Positions 43,198 to 49,830 of a stretch of DNA of 49,830 nucleotides are shown one piece after another (positions within the stretch are counted from its first letter, which is position 1; each line of letters begins with the position of its first letter). The notes under the pieces were generated by a model, which had not been told where the DNA came from, did not search any database, and worked only from the letters and a program-made list of their open reading frames with translations. Source of the stretch: Eubacterium sp. Lineage in GTDB: Bacteria; Bacillota; Clostridia; Lachnospirales; Lachnospiraceae. The stretch lies in assembly GCA_024698965.1 (NCBI GenBank), contig JAILQM010000101.1, positions 1 to 49,830 on the forward strand, given 5' to 3'. The translations under genes were made by a program, and so were the position numbers.

Positions 43198-43962
43198 ATG
43201 GGGAAGCCCGATAGGGAAAAATTGTGGGAACAATATAAAGTAACTCCTACAGCAGAACTTAGAGAGCAGATAATCATCGAATATTCCCAGCTTGTTAAGA
43301 TTGTGGCCGGTAAGCTGAGTATGTATCTGGGACACAATGTGGAATATGATGATTTGGTAAGCTACGGCATTTTTGGGCTTATTGATGCTATTGACAAGTT
43401 CAATCTCGAGAAAGAAGTTAAGTTTGAGACTTATGCGAGTCTCAGAATAAGAGGGGCGATACTCGATCAAATCAGAAAGATGGACTGGATCCCCCGTACT
43501 GTAAGACAGAAACAAAAGAAGATAGATGAAGCGTTAAAGGCTATTGAGCTTAAGACGGGACATGTGGCATCGGATGATGAACTTGCCGCAGAGCTTGGGA
43601 TTGACGGAGACGAACTTTTAAAGTGGCAGTCGCAGCTAAACGTTACAAATGTTATATCACTTAACGAATTTGTGGATGCGGGAGGGGAACCTGCAGGATC
43701 TTTTCAGTCGACTGCAAAGTTTGACACACCGGAAGAGGTTATAGAAAAAGAAGAACTCAAAGAAAAACTTGCAGAGTCTCTTACATTGCTTACAGAGAAG
43801 GAAAGAAATGTCATTTTACTTTATTATTATGAAGAAATGACTTTAAAGGAAATAGCGGCAGTGTTTGAAGTTTCGGAGTCGAGGGTTTCGCAACTTCATA
43901 CAAAGGCTATTAATAAAATGAAAAAAACAATGGGTAGCTATATGGGTCTTTTGACTGATTAG
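43198..43962 (+). CDS. fliA: RNA polymerase sigma factor FliA/SigD (sigma-28)
   Basis: 254 residues. Region 2 has DDLVSYGIFGLIDAIDKFN and FETYASLRIRGAILDQIRKMDWIPR, diagnostic for the flagellar sigma-28; region 4 has LTEKERNVILLYYYEEMTLKEI and the helix-turn-helix VSESRVSQLHTKAINKM. It directs late flagellar and chemotaxis promoters. ATG 43198 is chosen because CAGGAGGA precedes it; the frame extends back to TTG 43168 without a ribosome site. No FlgM anti-sigma gene is in the window. Confidence 0.96.
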   Translation: MGKPDREKLWEQYKVTPTAELREQIIIEYSQLVKIVAGKLSMYLGHNVEYDDLVSYGIFGLIDAIDKFNLEKEVKFETYASLRIRGAILDQIRKMDWIPRTVRQKQKKIDEALKAIELKTGHVASDDELAAELGIDGDELLKWQSQLNVTNVISLNEFVDAGGEPAGSFQSTAKFDTPEEVIEKEELKEKLAESLTLLTEKERNVILLYYYEEMTLKEIAAVFEVSESRVSQLHTKAINKMKKTMGSYMGLLTD

Positions 43963-43988
43963 TTTTATATTTGTTGGGGGAAAAAAAT

Positions 43989-45611
43989 ATGAATGGCTAC
44001 TTTCAGCTTGAAATTAAAAATGACGGAACATATATAAATGTTGTAGCACCTACGAATGGAGATAATAGAGCTTCATACCAAGATGTTACAACATATTTAA
44101 TGTGTTTAAATATTGGGGATTTTGACAGGGCAGGCCTTAATCAGTTCATGAAAGAGCCTGAAGAAGGAGAGGCTGAGGAGAATAACGAGGAAGAGGTAAA
44201 GAGTTTCAAGCTTTGCCCGAAACTTGACTATGAGCCAAGCGGAGTTATGATTATTGATTCAAGCATCGATCAGATGCAGGGAATCGCAAAGTTTTATCCA
44301 CCATCTGTAGGTGGCAAAGAAATTACAGAATCCGATATTAAAGCCACGATTAATCTTGAAAAAATAAGATACGGCATAAAGGAAGAAGTAATTCAGGACT
44401 ATCTTGAGAATCCAAAGTACAATACAGAATACATTATTGCCGAAGGTGAGCCTGTTGTTATGGGCGAAAACGGCTATATAGAATATTTTTTCGAAACCCA
44501 AAAAGATCTTGCTCCGACTTTAAAAGAGGACGGTACGGTAGATTACCGAAATCTTAACATTATTACAGAAGTTAACGAGGGAGATATCCTGGCGCGTCTT
44601 CATCAGGCGGTAGAAGGCAAAGCCGGAATTGATATTTACGGTAAAAAGATGCTTCCGCCGAAGGTGAAAAGAGAAAAGCTCTCGTTCGGAAATAATATTA
44701 CGCTAAGCGAAGACCAGACCGAAATATACTCGGATGTGGTTGGACATGTGGCACTTGTACAGGGAAAAGTATTTGTTTCAAATGTATATCAGGTGCCGGC
44801 AAATGTTGATAATTCAACAGGTAATATAGAATTTTCAGGTAGTGTGGACATAAAGGGTAATGTAAATTCGGGCTTTTCTGTTAAGGCAGATGGTGATATA
44901 GTTATAGGCGGAGTTGTTGAAGGCGCCGAGCTTTATGCAAAGGGTAAAATCATCATTGCCGGTGGTGTACACGGAATGTCTAAGGCAGTAATTAAGGCAG
45001 ACCAGAGTATTACCGGAAAGTTTTTTGAAAATGCAGAGGTTATAGCCGGAGAAAGCGTTAATGCCGATACAATAATTCACAGTCAGGTTTCTGCCGGACT
45101 TGAAATAAGAGTTATGGGCGAAAAAGGCTTTATTACCGGAGGGCATATAAGAGCAGGCAAAAGAGTTGTGACCAAAACTTTGGGCTCTACAATGGGAGCT
45201 TCGACGGAGGTTGAGGTAGGAGTTGATCCAACTAAAAAGAAGAGACTTAAAGAGCTTCAGGACAACATTAAACAATTCGAGACGGAAAGAGGGAAGATGG
45301 AACCGACTCTTACCGGTGTGGGCGAGAAAGTTGTAAGAAAAGAGATTGAGCTGCCGGAAGATAAGCTGGCGTTTTTAAAGAATATTGCTTTAGCTTATAA
45401 AGATCTTAAAGCAAAGATGGACACAGCTCAAAAGGAAGCCGATGAACTTCAGGAAGAAATAGACGAATGCGACGGTGCTTTTGTTGAAGTATCGGGATTT
45501 GCCTATCCGGGAGTTAAGGTTTATATAGGAGGTTGCAGCAAGACACTTACCGATAAGCGTGCAAGCTGTAAGATAAAGTATGACAGAGGAGATGTTGTTA
45601 TTTCGCAGTAG
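43989..45611 (+). CDS. DUF342 (FapA-like) polymer-forming protein
   Basis: 540 residues. The N-terminal FapA domain (about residues 1-190) precedes a central right-handed beta-helix of short repeats (SGSVDIKGNVNSGFSVKADGD, VEGAELYAKGKIIIAGGV, and similar, about 270-400) and a C-terminal coiled coil with KKKRLKELQDNIKQFETERG. The DUF342 family includes FapA, linked to polar flagellation in Vibrio; its role in Firmicutes is not established. ATG 43989 follows TTGGGGGAAA. It is 26 bases after fliA, within the operon. Confidence 0.85.
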   Translation: MNGYFQLEIKNDGTYINVVAPTNGDNRASYQDVTTYLMCLNIGDFDRAGLNQFMKEPEEGEAEENNEEEVKSFKLCPKLDYEPSGVMIIDSSIDQMQGIAKFYPPSVGGKEITESDIKATINLEKIRYGIKEEVIQDYLENPKYNTEYIIAEGEPVVMGENGYIEYFFETQKDLAPTLKEDGTVDYRNLNIITEVNEGDILARLHQAVEGKAGIDIYGKKMLPPKVKREKLSFGNNITLSEDQTEIYSDVVGHVALVQGKVFVSNVYQVPANVDNSTGNIEFSGSVDIKGNVNSGFSVKADGDIVIGGVVEGAELYAKGKIIIAGGVHGMSKAVIKADQSITGKFFENAEVIAGESVNADTIIHSQVSAGLEIRVMGEKGFITGGHIRAGKRVVTKTLGSTMGASTEVEVGVDPTKKKRLKELQDNIKQFETERGKMEPTLTGVGEKVVRKEIELPEDKLAFLKNIALAYKDLKAKMDTAQKEADELQEEIDECDGAFVEVSGFAYPGVKVYIGGCSKTLTDKRASCKIKYDRGDVVISQ

Positions 45612-45641
45612 CGAATCAGTAACTAATATAGGAGGTAGTAG

Positions 45642-45968
45642 ATGGCTATTTCAATCGGAAGTTATGATATTAATAACGCAATTACTCTAAATACCGACAA
45701 GATGAGCGCAATTAAGGCCGGAGAAGATATTCGCCCTGAAATGCAGCAGTATGCAATTCATAAAGAGCATGAGCAGGAAGAAGACGCAAAGCTTAATACT
45801 GTTCAGGAATATGATGATACTGAAATGACGGAACAGAAATTTGACGCTAAGGAAAAAGGCAGCAACGAATATGAATACATCGGACCTAAAAACAAAAAGG
45901 TAAAAAAACAGGAGGATGGAAAGGTCAGAGTAAAAGGTATGTCATCAGGATTTGATGTCAGTATCTGA
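45642..45968 (+). CDS. Small charged protein of unknown function (108 aa)
   Basis: 108 residues, very hydrophilic: a short N-terminal MAISIGSYDINNAITL, then Glu/Lys/Asp/Gln-rich sequence and a basic patch (GPKNKKVKKQEDGKVRVKG). There is no membrane segment, signal or recognised motif, and much of it is likely disordered. AGGAGG precedes the ATG. It lies between the DUF342 and DUF6115 genes in the motility operon, so it probably serves the same process, but no function can be assigned. Confidence 0.65.
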   Translation: MAISIGSYDINNAITLNTDKMSAIKAGEDIRPEMQQYAIHKEHEQEEDAKLNTVQEYDDTEMTEQKFDAKEKGSNEYEYIGPKNKKVKKQEDGKVRVKGMSSGFDVSI

Positions 45969-45982
45969 TCTATGGAGGAATT

Positions 45983-46801
45983 ATGGCTTTACTTGAAGTA
46001 ATACTTATTTTGGCAGGATTGGCTTTCGTTTTCGGAAGCTTTATGGTATCGGAAAAGCTTTCACCTAAAGATATAGAATATCTTTCAAAGGTGACACATG
46101 ACAGAATGAACGATATTGTTAATAAAGGTCTTTCAGATGCTAAAGCCAGAATAGATACAACAATTGATGATGCAGTTGCGGAGTCTGCAGAAAAGGTATC
46201 CCGCGAAATGGAAGCTTTGTCAAATGACAAGGTTATGAACATTAAAGAATATTCCGACGGAGTCGTAAACGATATTCATAAGGCTCATGAGGAAGTAATG
46301 TTTTTGTATGATATGCTTAACGGCAAAAAAGAAGAGTTTGAAAAATCTCTTTCGGAAGCAAAAGAACTCGATAAGAGCTTTGCGGCTGCAGCTGCCGCTA
46401 TAGAAAAGGCAGAGCAGACAAAGCCGGAGGTAAATACTGCTGCACCTGCGCCGGCAGCACCTAAAAAGCAGACTGCCGGAGTATTTGAAAGAGAGGCTCA
46501 CGTTGTTGATATTTCAAATGAGCTTGAAGAACTTTCTACAAATGCATTCTCGGCTGATATAGATAATACTGAGAATAAACAGCCTGAAAGAAAAAAGATT
46601 GTAGCAGCTGAAAAGAAACAGCCGGAAAGACAAAAGATAGTAGCTGCTCAAAAGCCGGATGAAGAGGATTCGGAAACAATAAACGAAAAGATTATCGATC
46701 TTCACAGAAGAGGATGGAGTGAAAAAGATATTGCTTCTTTACTTGAAATCGGCGTAGGTGAAGTAAGACTTGTAGTAAGTGTATATTCAGGTGGAAGATA
46801 A
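45983..46801 (+). CDS. DUF6115-type membrane-anchored coiled-coil protein, possible SwrB counterpart
   Basis: 272 residues. An N-terminal membrane helix (residues 2-22) is followed by a long coiled coil (about 30-150), an Ala/Pro/Lys-rich linker with a repeated KQPERKKIVAAEK-like unit, and a C-terminal helical domain of about 40 residues (KIIDLHRRGWSEKDIASLLEIGVGEVRLVV) resembling DUF6115. B. subtilis has swrB, also a membrane-anchored coiled-coil protein, between sigD and rpsB, where it activates flagellar export. The shared layout and place make this protein a candidate counterpart; homology was not tested. GGAGGAA precedes the ATG. Confidence 0.7.
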   Translation: MALLEVILILAGLAFVFGSFMVSEKLSPKDIEYLSKVTHDRMNDIVNKGLSDAKARIDTTIDDAVAESAEKVSREMEALSNDKVMNIKEYSDGVVNDIHKAHEEVMFLYDMLNGKKEEFEKSLSEAKELDKSFAAAAAAIEKAEQTKPEVNTAAPAPAAPKKQTAGVFEREAHVVDISNELEELSTNAFSADIDNTENKQPERKKIVAAEKKQPERQKIVAAQKPDEEDSETINEKIIDLHRRGWSEKDIASLLEIGVGEVRLVVSVYSGGR

Positions 46802-46816
46802 GTTAGGAAGAGAATT

Positions 46817-47380
46817 ATGAGGTTTAAGTATTATCTTAGAGGAATAGGAATCGGTATACTGACGGCAACAATCATTCTTATGATAGTAATTAATGCCAAG
46901 GGTGGTATTATGACCGATGAAAAAGTTGTAAAGAGAGCCACACAGCTCGGATATGTTCTTCAAAGTGAGGAAGAATCACAGACTGTAGAAGAAAAATACG
47001 CATCGGGCGATGCCGAAGAGGAGACTGCGGAAACTGATACAGCAGAAGATACAGTATCTGAAGAAGACGCGGCGGAAGATACTTCTGATAATGAAAGTGA
47101 AACAGAGGATACTGCAGAAGAAACTGCAGCAGAAGATACCGAAGAAGATACAACGGTTCACGAAGAAAGCTTTACGGTTTCGTTTACTGTGGGAAATGCG
47201 GACGGTTCGGAGACGGTATCAAGAAACTTATATGAAGCGGGACTTATAGACGACGCAGACGATTATAATGATTACCTTATTGATAACGGCTATGAAAGAA
47301 AGCTCAGAACCGGTACTTATACAATCGAAAGCGGACTCAGTTATGAAGAGATAACGGACATTCTTTTAAGAAGAAATTAA
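46817..47380 (+). CDS. Membrane-anchored acidic protein with MltG/YceG-like (LysM-like) C-terminus
   Basis: 187 residues. One N-terminal membrane helix (about residues 9-28), then a strongly acidic Glu/Asp/Thr/Ala stretch (about 55-115) and a C-terminal domain (VGNADGSETVSRNLYEAGL...DDYNDYLIDNGYERKLRTGTYTI...LSYEEITDILL). That last part matches the LysM-like first domain of the MltG/YceG lytic transglycosylase, but the catalytic YceG domain is absent. It may bind peptidoglycan without cutting it. It is the last gene of the motility operon, 15 bases after the DUF6115 gene. Confidence 0.7.
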   Translation: MRFKYYLRGIGIGILTATIILMIVINAKGGIMTDEKVVKRATQLGYVLQSEEESQTVEEKYASGDAEEETAETDTAEDTVSEEDAAEDTSDNESETEDTAEETAAEDTEEDTTVHEESFTVSFTVGNADGSETVSRNLYEAGLIDDADDYNDYLIDNGYERKLRTGTYTIESGLSYEEITDILLRRN

Positions 47381-47385
47381 TAGTC

Positions 47386-47414
47386 TTGCATTTAGAATTA
47401 AATTATGGTAGTAT
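47386..47414 (+). promoter_or_regulatory. Sigma-A promoter for rpsB-tsf
   Basis: TTGCAT (47386-47391) and TAGTAT (47409-47414) are 17 bases apart, directly after the end of the motility operon, with a start near 47421. Confidence 0.6.
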
Positions 47415-47447
47415 AGAAAAGCGTGTGAAGAAAGCATGCTTTTCTTT
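47415..47447 (+). terminator. Hairpin at the end of the motility operon
   Basis: AGAAAAGC (47415-47422) pairs with GCTTTTCT (47438-47445), followed by TT and an A/T-rich stretch. It likely ends read-through from the motility operon. It overlaps the predicted start site of the rpsB promoter, so only upstream transcripts would form the full stem. Confidence 0.5.
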
Positions 47448-47483
47448 ATGCGTAAAAGTAACAATATTAAACACATATGTGGA

Positions 47484-47516
47484 TTTTGTCACGCGGTGCC
47501 TATGGTTGTGACAAAA
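47484..47516 (+). promoter_or_regulatory. Inverted repeat in the rpsB leader, candidate autoregulatory element
   Basis: TTTTGTCAC (47484-47492) and GTGACAAAA (47508-47516) form a perfect 9-base-pair stem with a 15-base loop (GCGGTGCCTATGGTT). It lies in the 130-base leader of rpsB, 40 bases before the start codon, with CATATG sequences on both sides. Ribosomal protein S2 is autoregulated through its leader in some bacteria; whether this element does so here is unknown. Confidence 0.5.
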
Positions 47517-47556
47517 GAAGAAGCATATGGAAGATTAACCAACGGAGGTAAGTAAA

Positions 47557-48294
47557 ATGGGCGTTATTTCAATGAAGCAGTTATTAGAAGCAGGTGTACA
47601 TTTCGGACATCAGACAAGAAGATGGAACCCTAAAATGGCTCCTTACATCTACACAGAGAGAAACGGTATCTACATTATCGATCTTCAGAAGTCTGTAGGA
47701 ATGGTTGACGATGCTTATAAGGCTGTATTTGACATTGCTGCAGAAGGCGGCACAATTCTTTTCGTAGGAACAAAGAAGCAGGCTCAGGATGCTGTTAAGA
47801 CAGAGGCTGAGAGATGCGGAATGTACTATGTAAATGAGAGATGGCTCGGAGGTATGCTTACAAACTTCAAGACTATCCAGACTCGTATCGACAGACTTAA
47901 GAAGATCGAGAAGATGGAAGAGGACGGAACATTCGATGTTCTTCCTAAGAAAGAAGTAATTAAACTTCGCAAGGAACTTGAGAAGTTAGAGAAGAACCTC
48001 GGCGGTATTAAGGAAATGAAGAAGATTCCTGATGCAATCTTCATCGTTGATCCTAAGAAGGAGAGAATCTGCGTACAGGAAGCTCACGCACTCGGAATCC
48101 CGCTTATCGGTATCGCTGATACAAACTGTGATCCGGAAGAACTTGACTATGTAATCCCAGGTAATGATGATGCTATCCGTGCAGTTAAGCTTATCGTATC
48201 TACAATGGCTGACGCTGTTATCGAAGCAAATCAGGGCGAAGTTCTTTATGAAGGTGAAGCTGAAGCTGAAGAAGCAGAAGCTGTTAACGAGTAA
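47557..48294 (+). CDS. rpsB: 30S ribosomal protein S2
   Basis: 245 residues. S2 signatures are clear: [22 protein letters not shown] at the N-terminus, [31 protein letters not shown] and [20 protein letters not shown]. It joins the small subunit near the anti-Shine-Dalgarno region. ACGGAGGTAA precedes the ATG. Codon use is strongly biased (AAG, CTT, ATC), as expected of a highly expressed gene. The order sigD...rpsB-tsf is shared with Bacillus. Confidence 0.98.
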   Translation: MGVISMKQLLEAGVHFGHQTRRWNPKMAPYIYTERNGIYIIDLQKSVGMVDDAYKAVFDIAAEGGTILFVGTKKQAQDAVKTEAERCGMYYVNERWLGGMLTNFKTIQTRIDRLKKIEKMEEDGTFDVLPKKEVIKLRKELEKLEKNLGGIKEMKKIPDAIFIVDPKKERICVQEAHALGIPLIGIADTNCDPEELDYVIPGNDDAIRAVKLIVSTMADAVIEANQGEVLYEGEAEAEEAEAVNE

Positions 48295-48322
48295 TTAATC
48301 ACAGTATTTGGAGGATATATAA

Positions 48323-49258
48323 ATGGCTATTTCAGCATCAATGGTAAAAGAATTAAGAGAAATGACCGGAGCAGGCATGATGGACTGCAAGAAGGCATTA
48401 AATGAGACAGACGGCGATATGGACGCTGCTGTTGAATTTTTAAGAAAGAACGGACAGGCAAAGGCTGAGAAGAAGGCCGGAAGAATCGCTGCAGAAGGTA
48501 TCTGCAAGATTGCTTCAAATGATGACAAGAGTGCAGCTGTTGTTGAAGTTAACTCTGAGACAGACTTCGTTGCTAAAAACGAGAAGTTCCAGACATTCGT
48601 TTCACAGGTAGCTGAGCAGGCTCTTTCAACATCTGCAGCTGACATCGACGCTTTCCTTGCTGAGAAGTGGTCACAGGACTCTTCAAAGACAGTAAGCGAA
48701 GCACTTGTTGAGCAGATCGCTGTTATCGGAGAGAAGCTTTCTATCCGTCGTTTTGAGAAGGTTACAGCATCTAACGGATGCGTTGTTTCATATACACACG
48801 GTGGCGGTAAGATCGGTGTTATCGTAGAAGCTGATACAACTGTTGTTAATGATGCAGTTAAAGAAGCTCTTACAAACATCGCTATGCAGGTTGCTGCTCT
48901 TACACCTAAGTATGTATCAAGAGATGAAGTTTCAGCTGAGTACATCGAGCATGAGAAAGAAATTCTTCGTGCACAGATCATGAACGATCCTAAGGAAAGC
49001 CAGAAGCCTGAGAAGGTAATCAACGGCATGATCGAAGGTCGTGTAAGCAAGGAAATGAAGGAAATCTGCCTTCTTGACCAGGTTTATGTTAAGGCTGAAG
49101 ACGGAAAGCAGACAGTTGCTAAGTACTTAGAGCAGGTATCTAAGGAAGTTGGCGCAACAGTAGCTGTTAAGAAGTTCGTTCGTTTCGAGACAGGTGAAGG
49201 TATCGAAAAGAAGGAAGAGGACTTTGCAGCAGAAGTTGCAGCTCAGATGAATGCATAA
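48323..49258 (+). CDS. tsf: Elongation factor Ts
   Basis: 311 residues. The N-terminal UBA-like domain has KELREMTGAGMMDCKKALNE, followed by the nucleotide-exchange motif TDFVAKN, and a C-terminal dimerisation part with LLDQVYVKAEDGKQTV. EF-Ts reloads EF-Tu with GTP. GGAGGATA precedes the ATG, 28 bases after rpsB. Codon bias is strong. A terminator follows, so the pyrH-frr genes often found next are not directly attached here. Confidence 0.98.
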   Translation: MAISASMVKELREMTGAGMMDCKKALNETDGDMDAAVEFLRKNGQAKAEKKAGRIAAEGICKIASNDDKSAAVVEVNSETDFVAKNEKFQTFVSQVAEQALSTSAADIDAFLAEKWSQDSSKTVSEALVEQIAVIGEKLSIRRFEKVTASNGCVVSYTHGGGKIGVIVEADTTVVNDAVKEALTNIAMQVAALTPKYVSRDEVSAEYIEHEKEILRAQIMNDPKESQKPEKVINGMIEGRVSKEMKEICLLDQVYVKAEDGKQTVAKYLEQVSKEVGATVAVKKFVRFETGEGIEKKEEDFAAEVAAQMNA

Positions 49259-49275
49259 TTAAAAATATAAAGATG

Positions 49276-49305
49276 CAGCCGGACAAAATGTCCGGCTGTT
49301 TTTTT
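49276..49305 (+). terminator. Intrinsic terminator of rpsB-tsf
   Basis: CAGCCGGACA (49276-49285) pairs with TGTCCGGCTG (49289-49298) across AAA and is followed by at least seven T residues. It is a very strong terminator. Confidence 0.95.
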
Positions 49306-49344
49306 ATGCTCATATTTAAATAAATTTTAAATGAATATCTAAAC

Positions 49345-49830
49345 TTATAAAATTACCGTAAAGATAATTCTGCCGCTGCTGTATGAGACCGATATTTCGC
49401 CGCCATGAAGGTTTGTAATGGATTTGGCGATTGAGAGTCCGAGTCCGTAGTGGGATGTGAATGAACGCGATTTATCACTCTTATAAAACCTTTCAAACAT
49501 ATTTGAAAGATCTTCGTCGGAGATTTCATCGGAGCTGTTAGATATTGTAAATTGGGCTTTTCCGAGGTGTTCTTCAAGTTTTAATATAACCTCTGTCCCT
49601 TTTTCGGAGTGGCTTATGGCGTTATCAATAAGAATACTTATCAGCTTTTCCAAAGATGACGCTTCTCCCTTTACTACAATTCCGTCTTTAATATCATAGC
49701 TAAATAAAATTTCGCTTTCAAAGGCCGCCGCTTCAAAAGGAAGGGTGCAGGCCATACAAAGTCTGCTTAAATCAACCTCAGTCATAATAGGGCGGGTCTG
49801 TTCAAGCTTTGCAAGGTCTAAAAGCTGATG
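49345..49830 (-). CDS. Sensor histidine kinase, C-terminal part (5' end outside window)
   Basis: The minus-strand frame is open to the window edge and ends in TAA at 49345-49347, giving 161 residues. The first visible segment, LLDLAKLEQTRP, is the end of the HisKA dimerisation helix. The HATPase domain has the N box ILIDNAISHSEKG, FERFYKSDKSRS (F box) and YGLGLSIAKSITNLHGG (G2 box). This is the usual C-terminus of a two-component kinase. The sensor part, the phosphorylated His and the partner regulator lie outside the window. Confidence 0.9.
   Translation of the reverse strand, partial: HQLLDLAKLEQTRPIMTEVDLSRLCMACTLPFEAAAFESEILFSYDIKDGIVVKGEASSLEKLISILIDNAISHSEKGTEVILKLEEHLGKAQFTISNSSDEISDEDLSNMFERFYKSDKSRSFTSHYGLGLSIAKSITNLHGGEISVSYSSGRIIFTVIL

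Noticed and set aside
1..49830. CRISPR arrays, tRNA or rRNA genes, insertion sequences, prophage
   Set aside because: No regularly spaced repeats, no cloverleaf with TTCGANTC-type arm in intergenic gaps, and no transposase, integrase or phage gene was seen on either strand.

Overview
The window is one contiguous stretch of chromosome from an anaerobic, motile Clostridia-type Firmicute, most likely a Lachnospiraceae member of the Butyrivibrio/Lachnospira/Roseburia kind. The reasons are: AT-rich DNA (about 40% GC by eye) with strong AGGAGG-type ribosome binding sites and several TTG/GTG starts; complete [FeFe]-hydrogenase maturation genes; a FliY-type flagellar switch with CheC and CheD; GAAC-N4-GTTC type LexA boxes at recA; and sigD followed by rpsB-tsf as in other Firmicutes. 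The genus cannot be fixed from the sequence alone. Nothing looks like a phage, plasmid, CRISPR array or tRNA cluster.

Layout. 1-1310: two G3E/CobW-type GTPases (+), the second fused to a DUF1980-like domain. 6108-1312 (-): hydrogenase maturation operon TM1266-hydE-hydG-hydF-merR, preceded by a structured leader ending in an intrinsic terminator that abuts the first ribosome binding site. 6496-7299 (+): a stand-alone response regulator and a 59-residue protein, surrounded by copies of a TATGGGGT motif. 7504-11371 (+): lepA-hemW and an alpha/beta hydrolase, then a long hairpin repeat. 14093-11448 (-): fba and prfC. 14288-18840 (+): aroC, LexA-controlled recA-recX, and rny. 20083-18905 (-): aldo/keto reductase. 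20229-24447 (+): a large secreted protein, mscL, and an EF-hand-like protein with a sigma-28-like promoter and a possible attenuator.

24654-47380 (+) is an almost gapless motility and chemotaxis operon: motA-motB-fliL-fliM-fliY-cheY-fliO-fliP-fliQ-fliR-flhB-flhA-flhF-flhG-pilZ-cheB-cheA-cheW-cheC-cheD-(small membrane protein)-fliA-DUF342/FapA-(108-residue protein)-DUF6115 protein-(membrane-anchored MltG-like protein). It encodes the stator, switch, export gate, placement GTPases, a likely c-di-GMP brake, the chemotaxis core with both phosphatases, and the flagellar sigma factor. The rod/hook genes usually upstream in this family are absent, and motA has its own sigma-A-like promoter. rpsB-tsf follow with their own promoter, and a partial histidine kinase (-) closes the window.

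No wholly new system is proven. The best leads are the hyd leader RNA (6109-6291), the sigma-28/attenuator arrangement before the EF-hand gene (23266-23357), the motif-flanked response regulator/small protein pair (6379-7380), and the four uncharacterised genes between fliA and rpsB, one of which sits where Bacillus subtilis has swrB.
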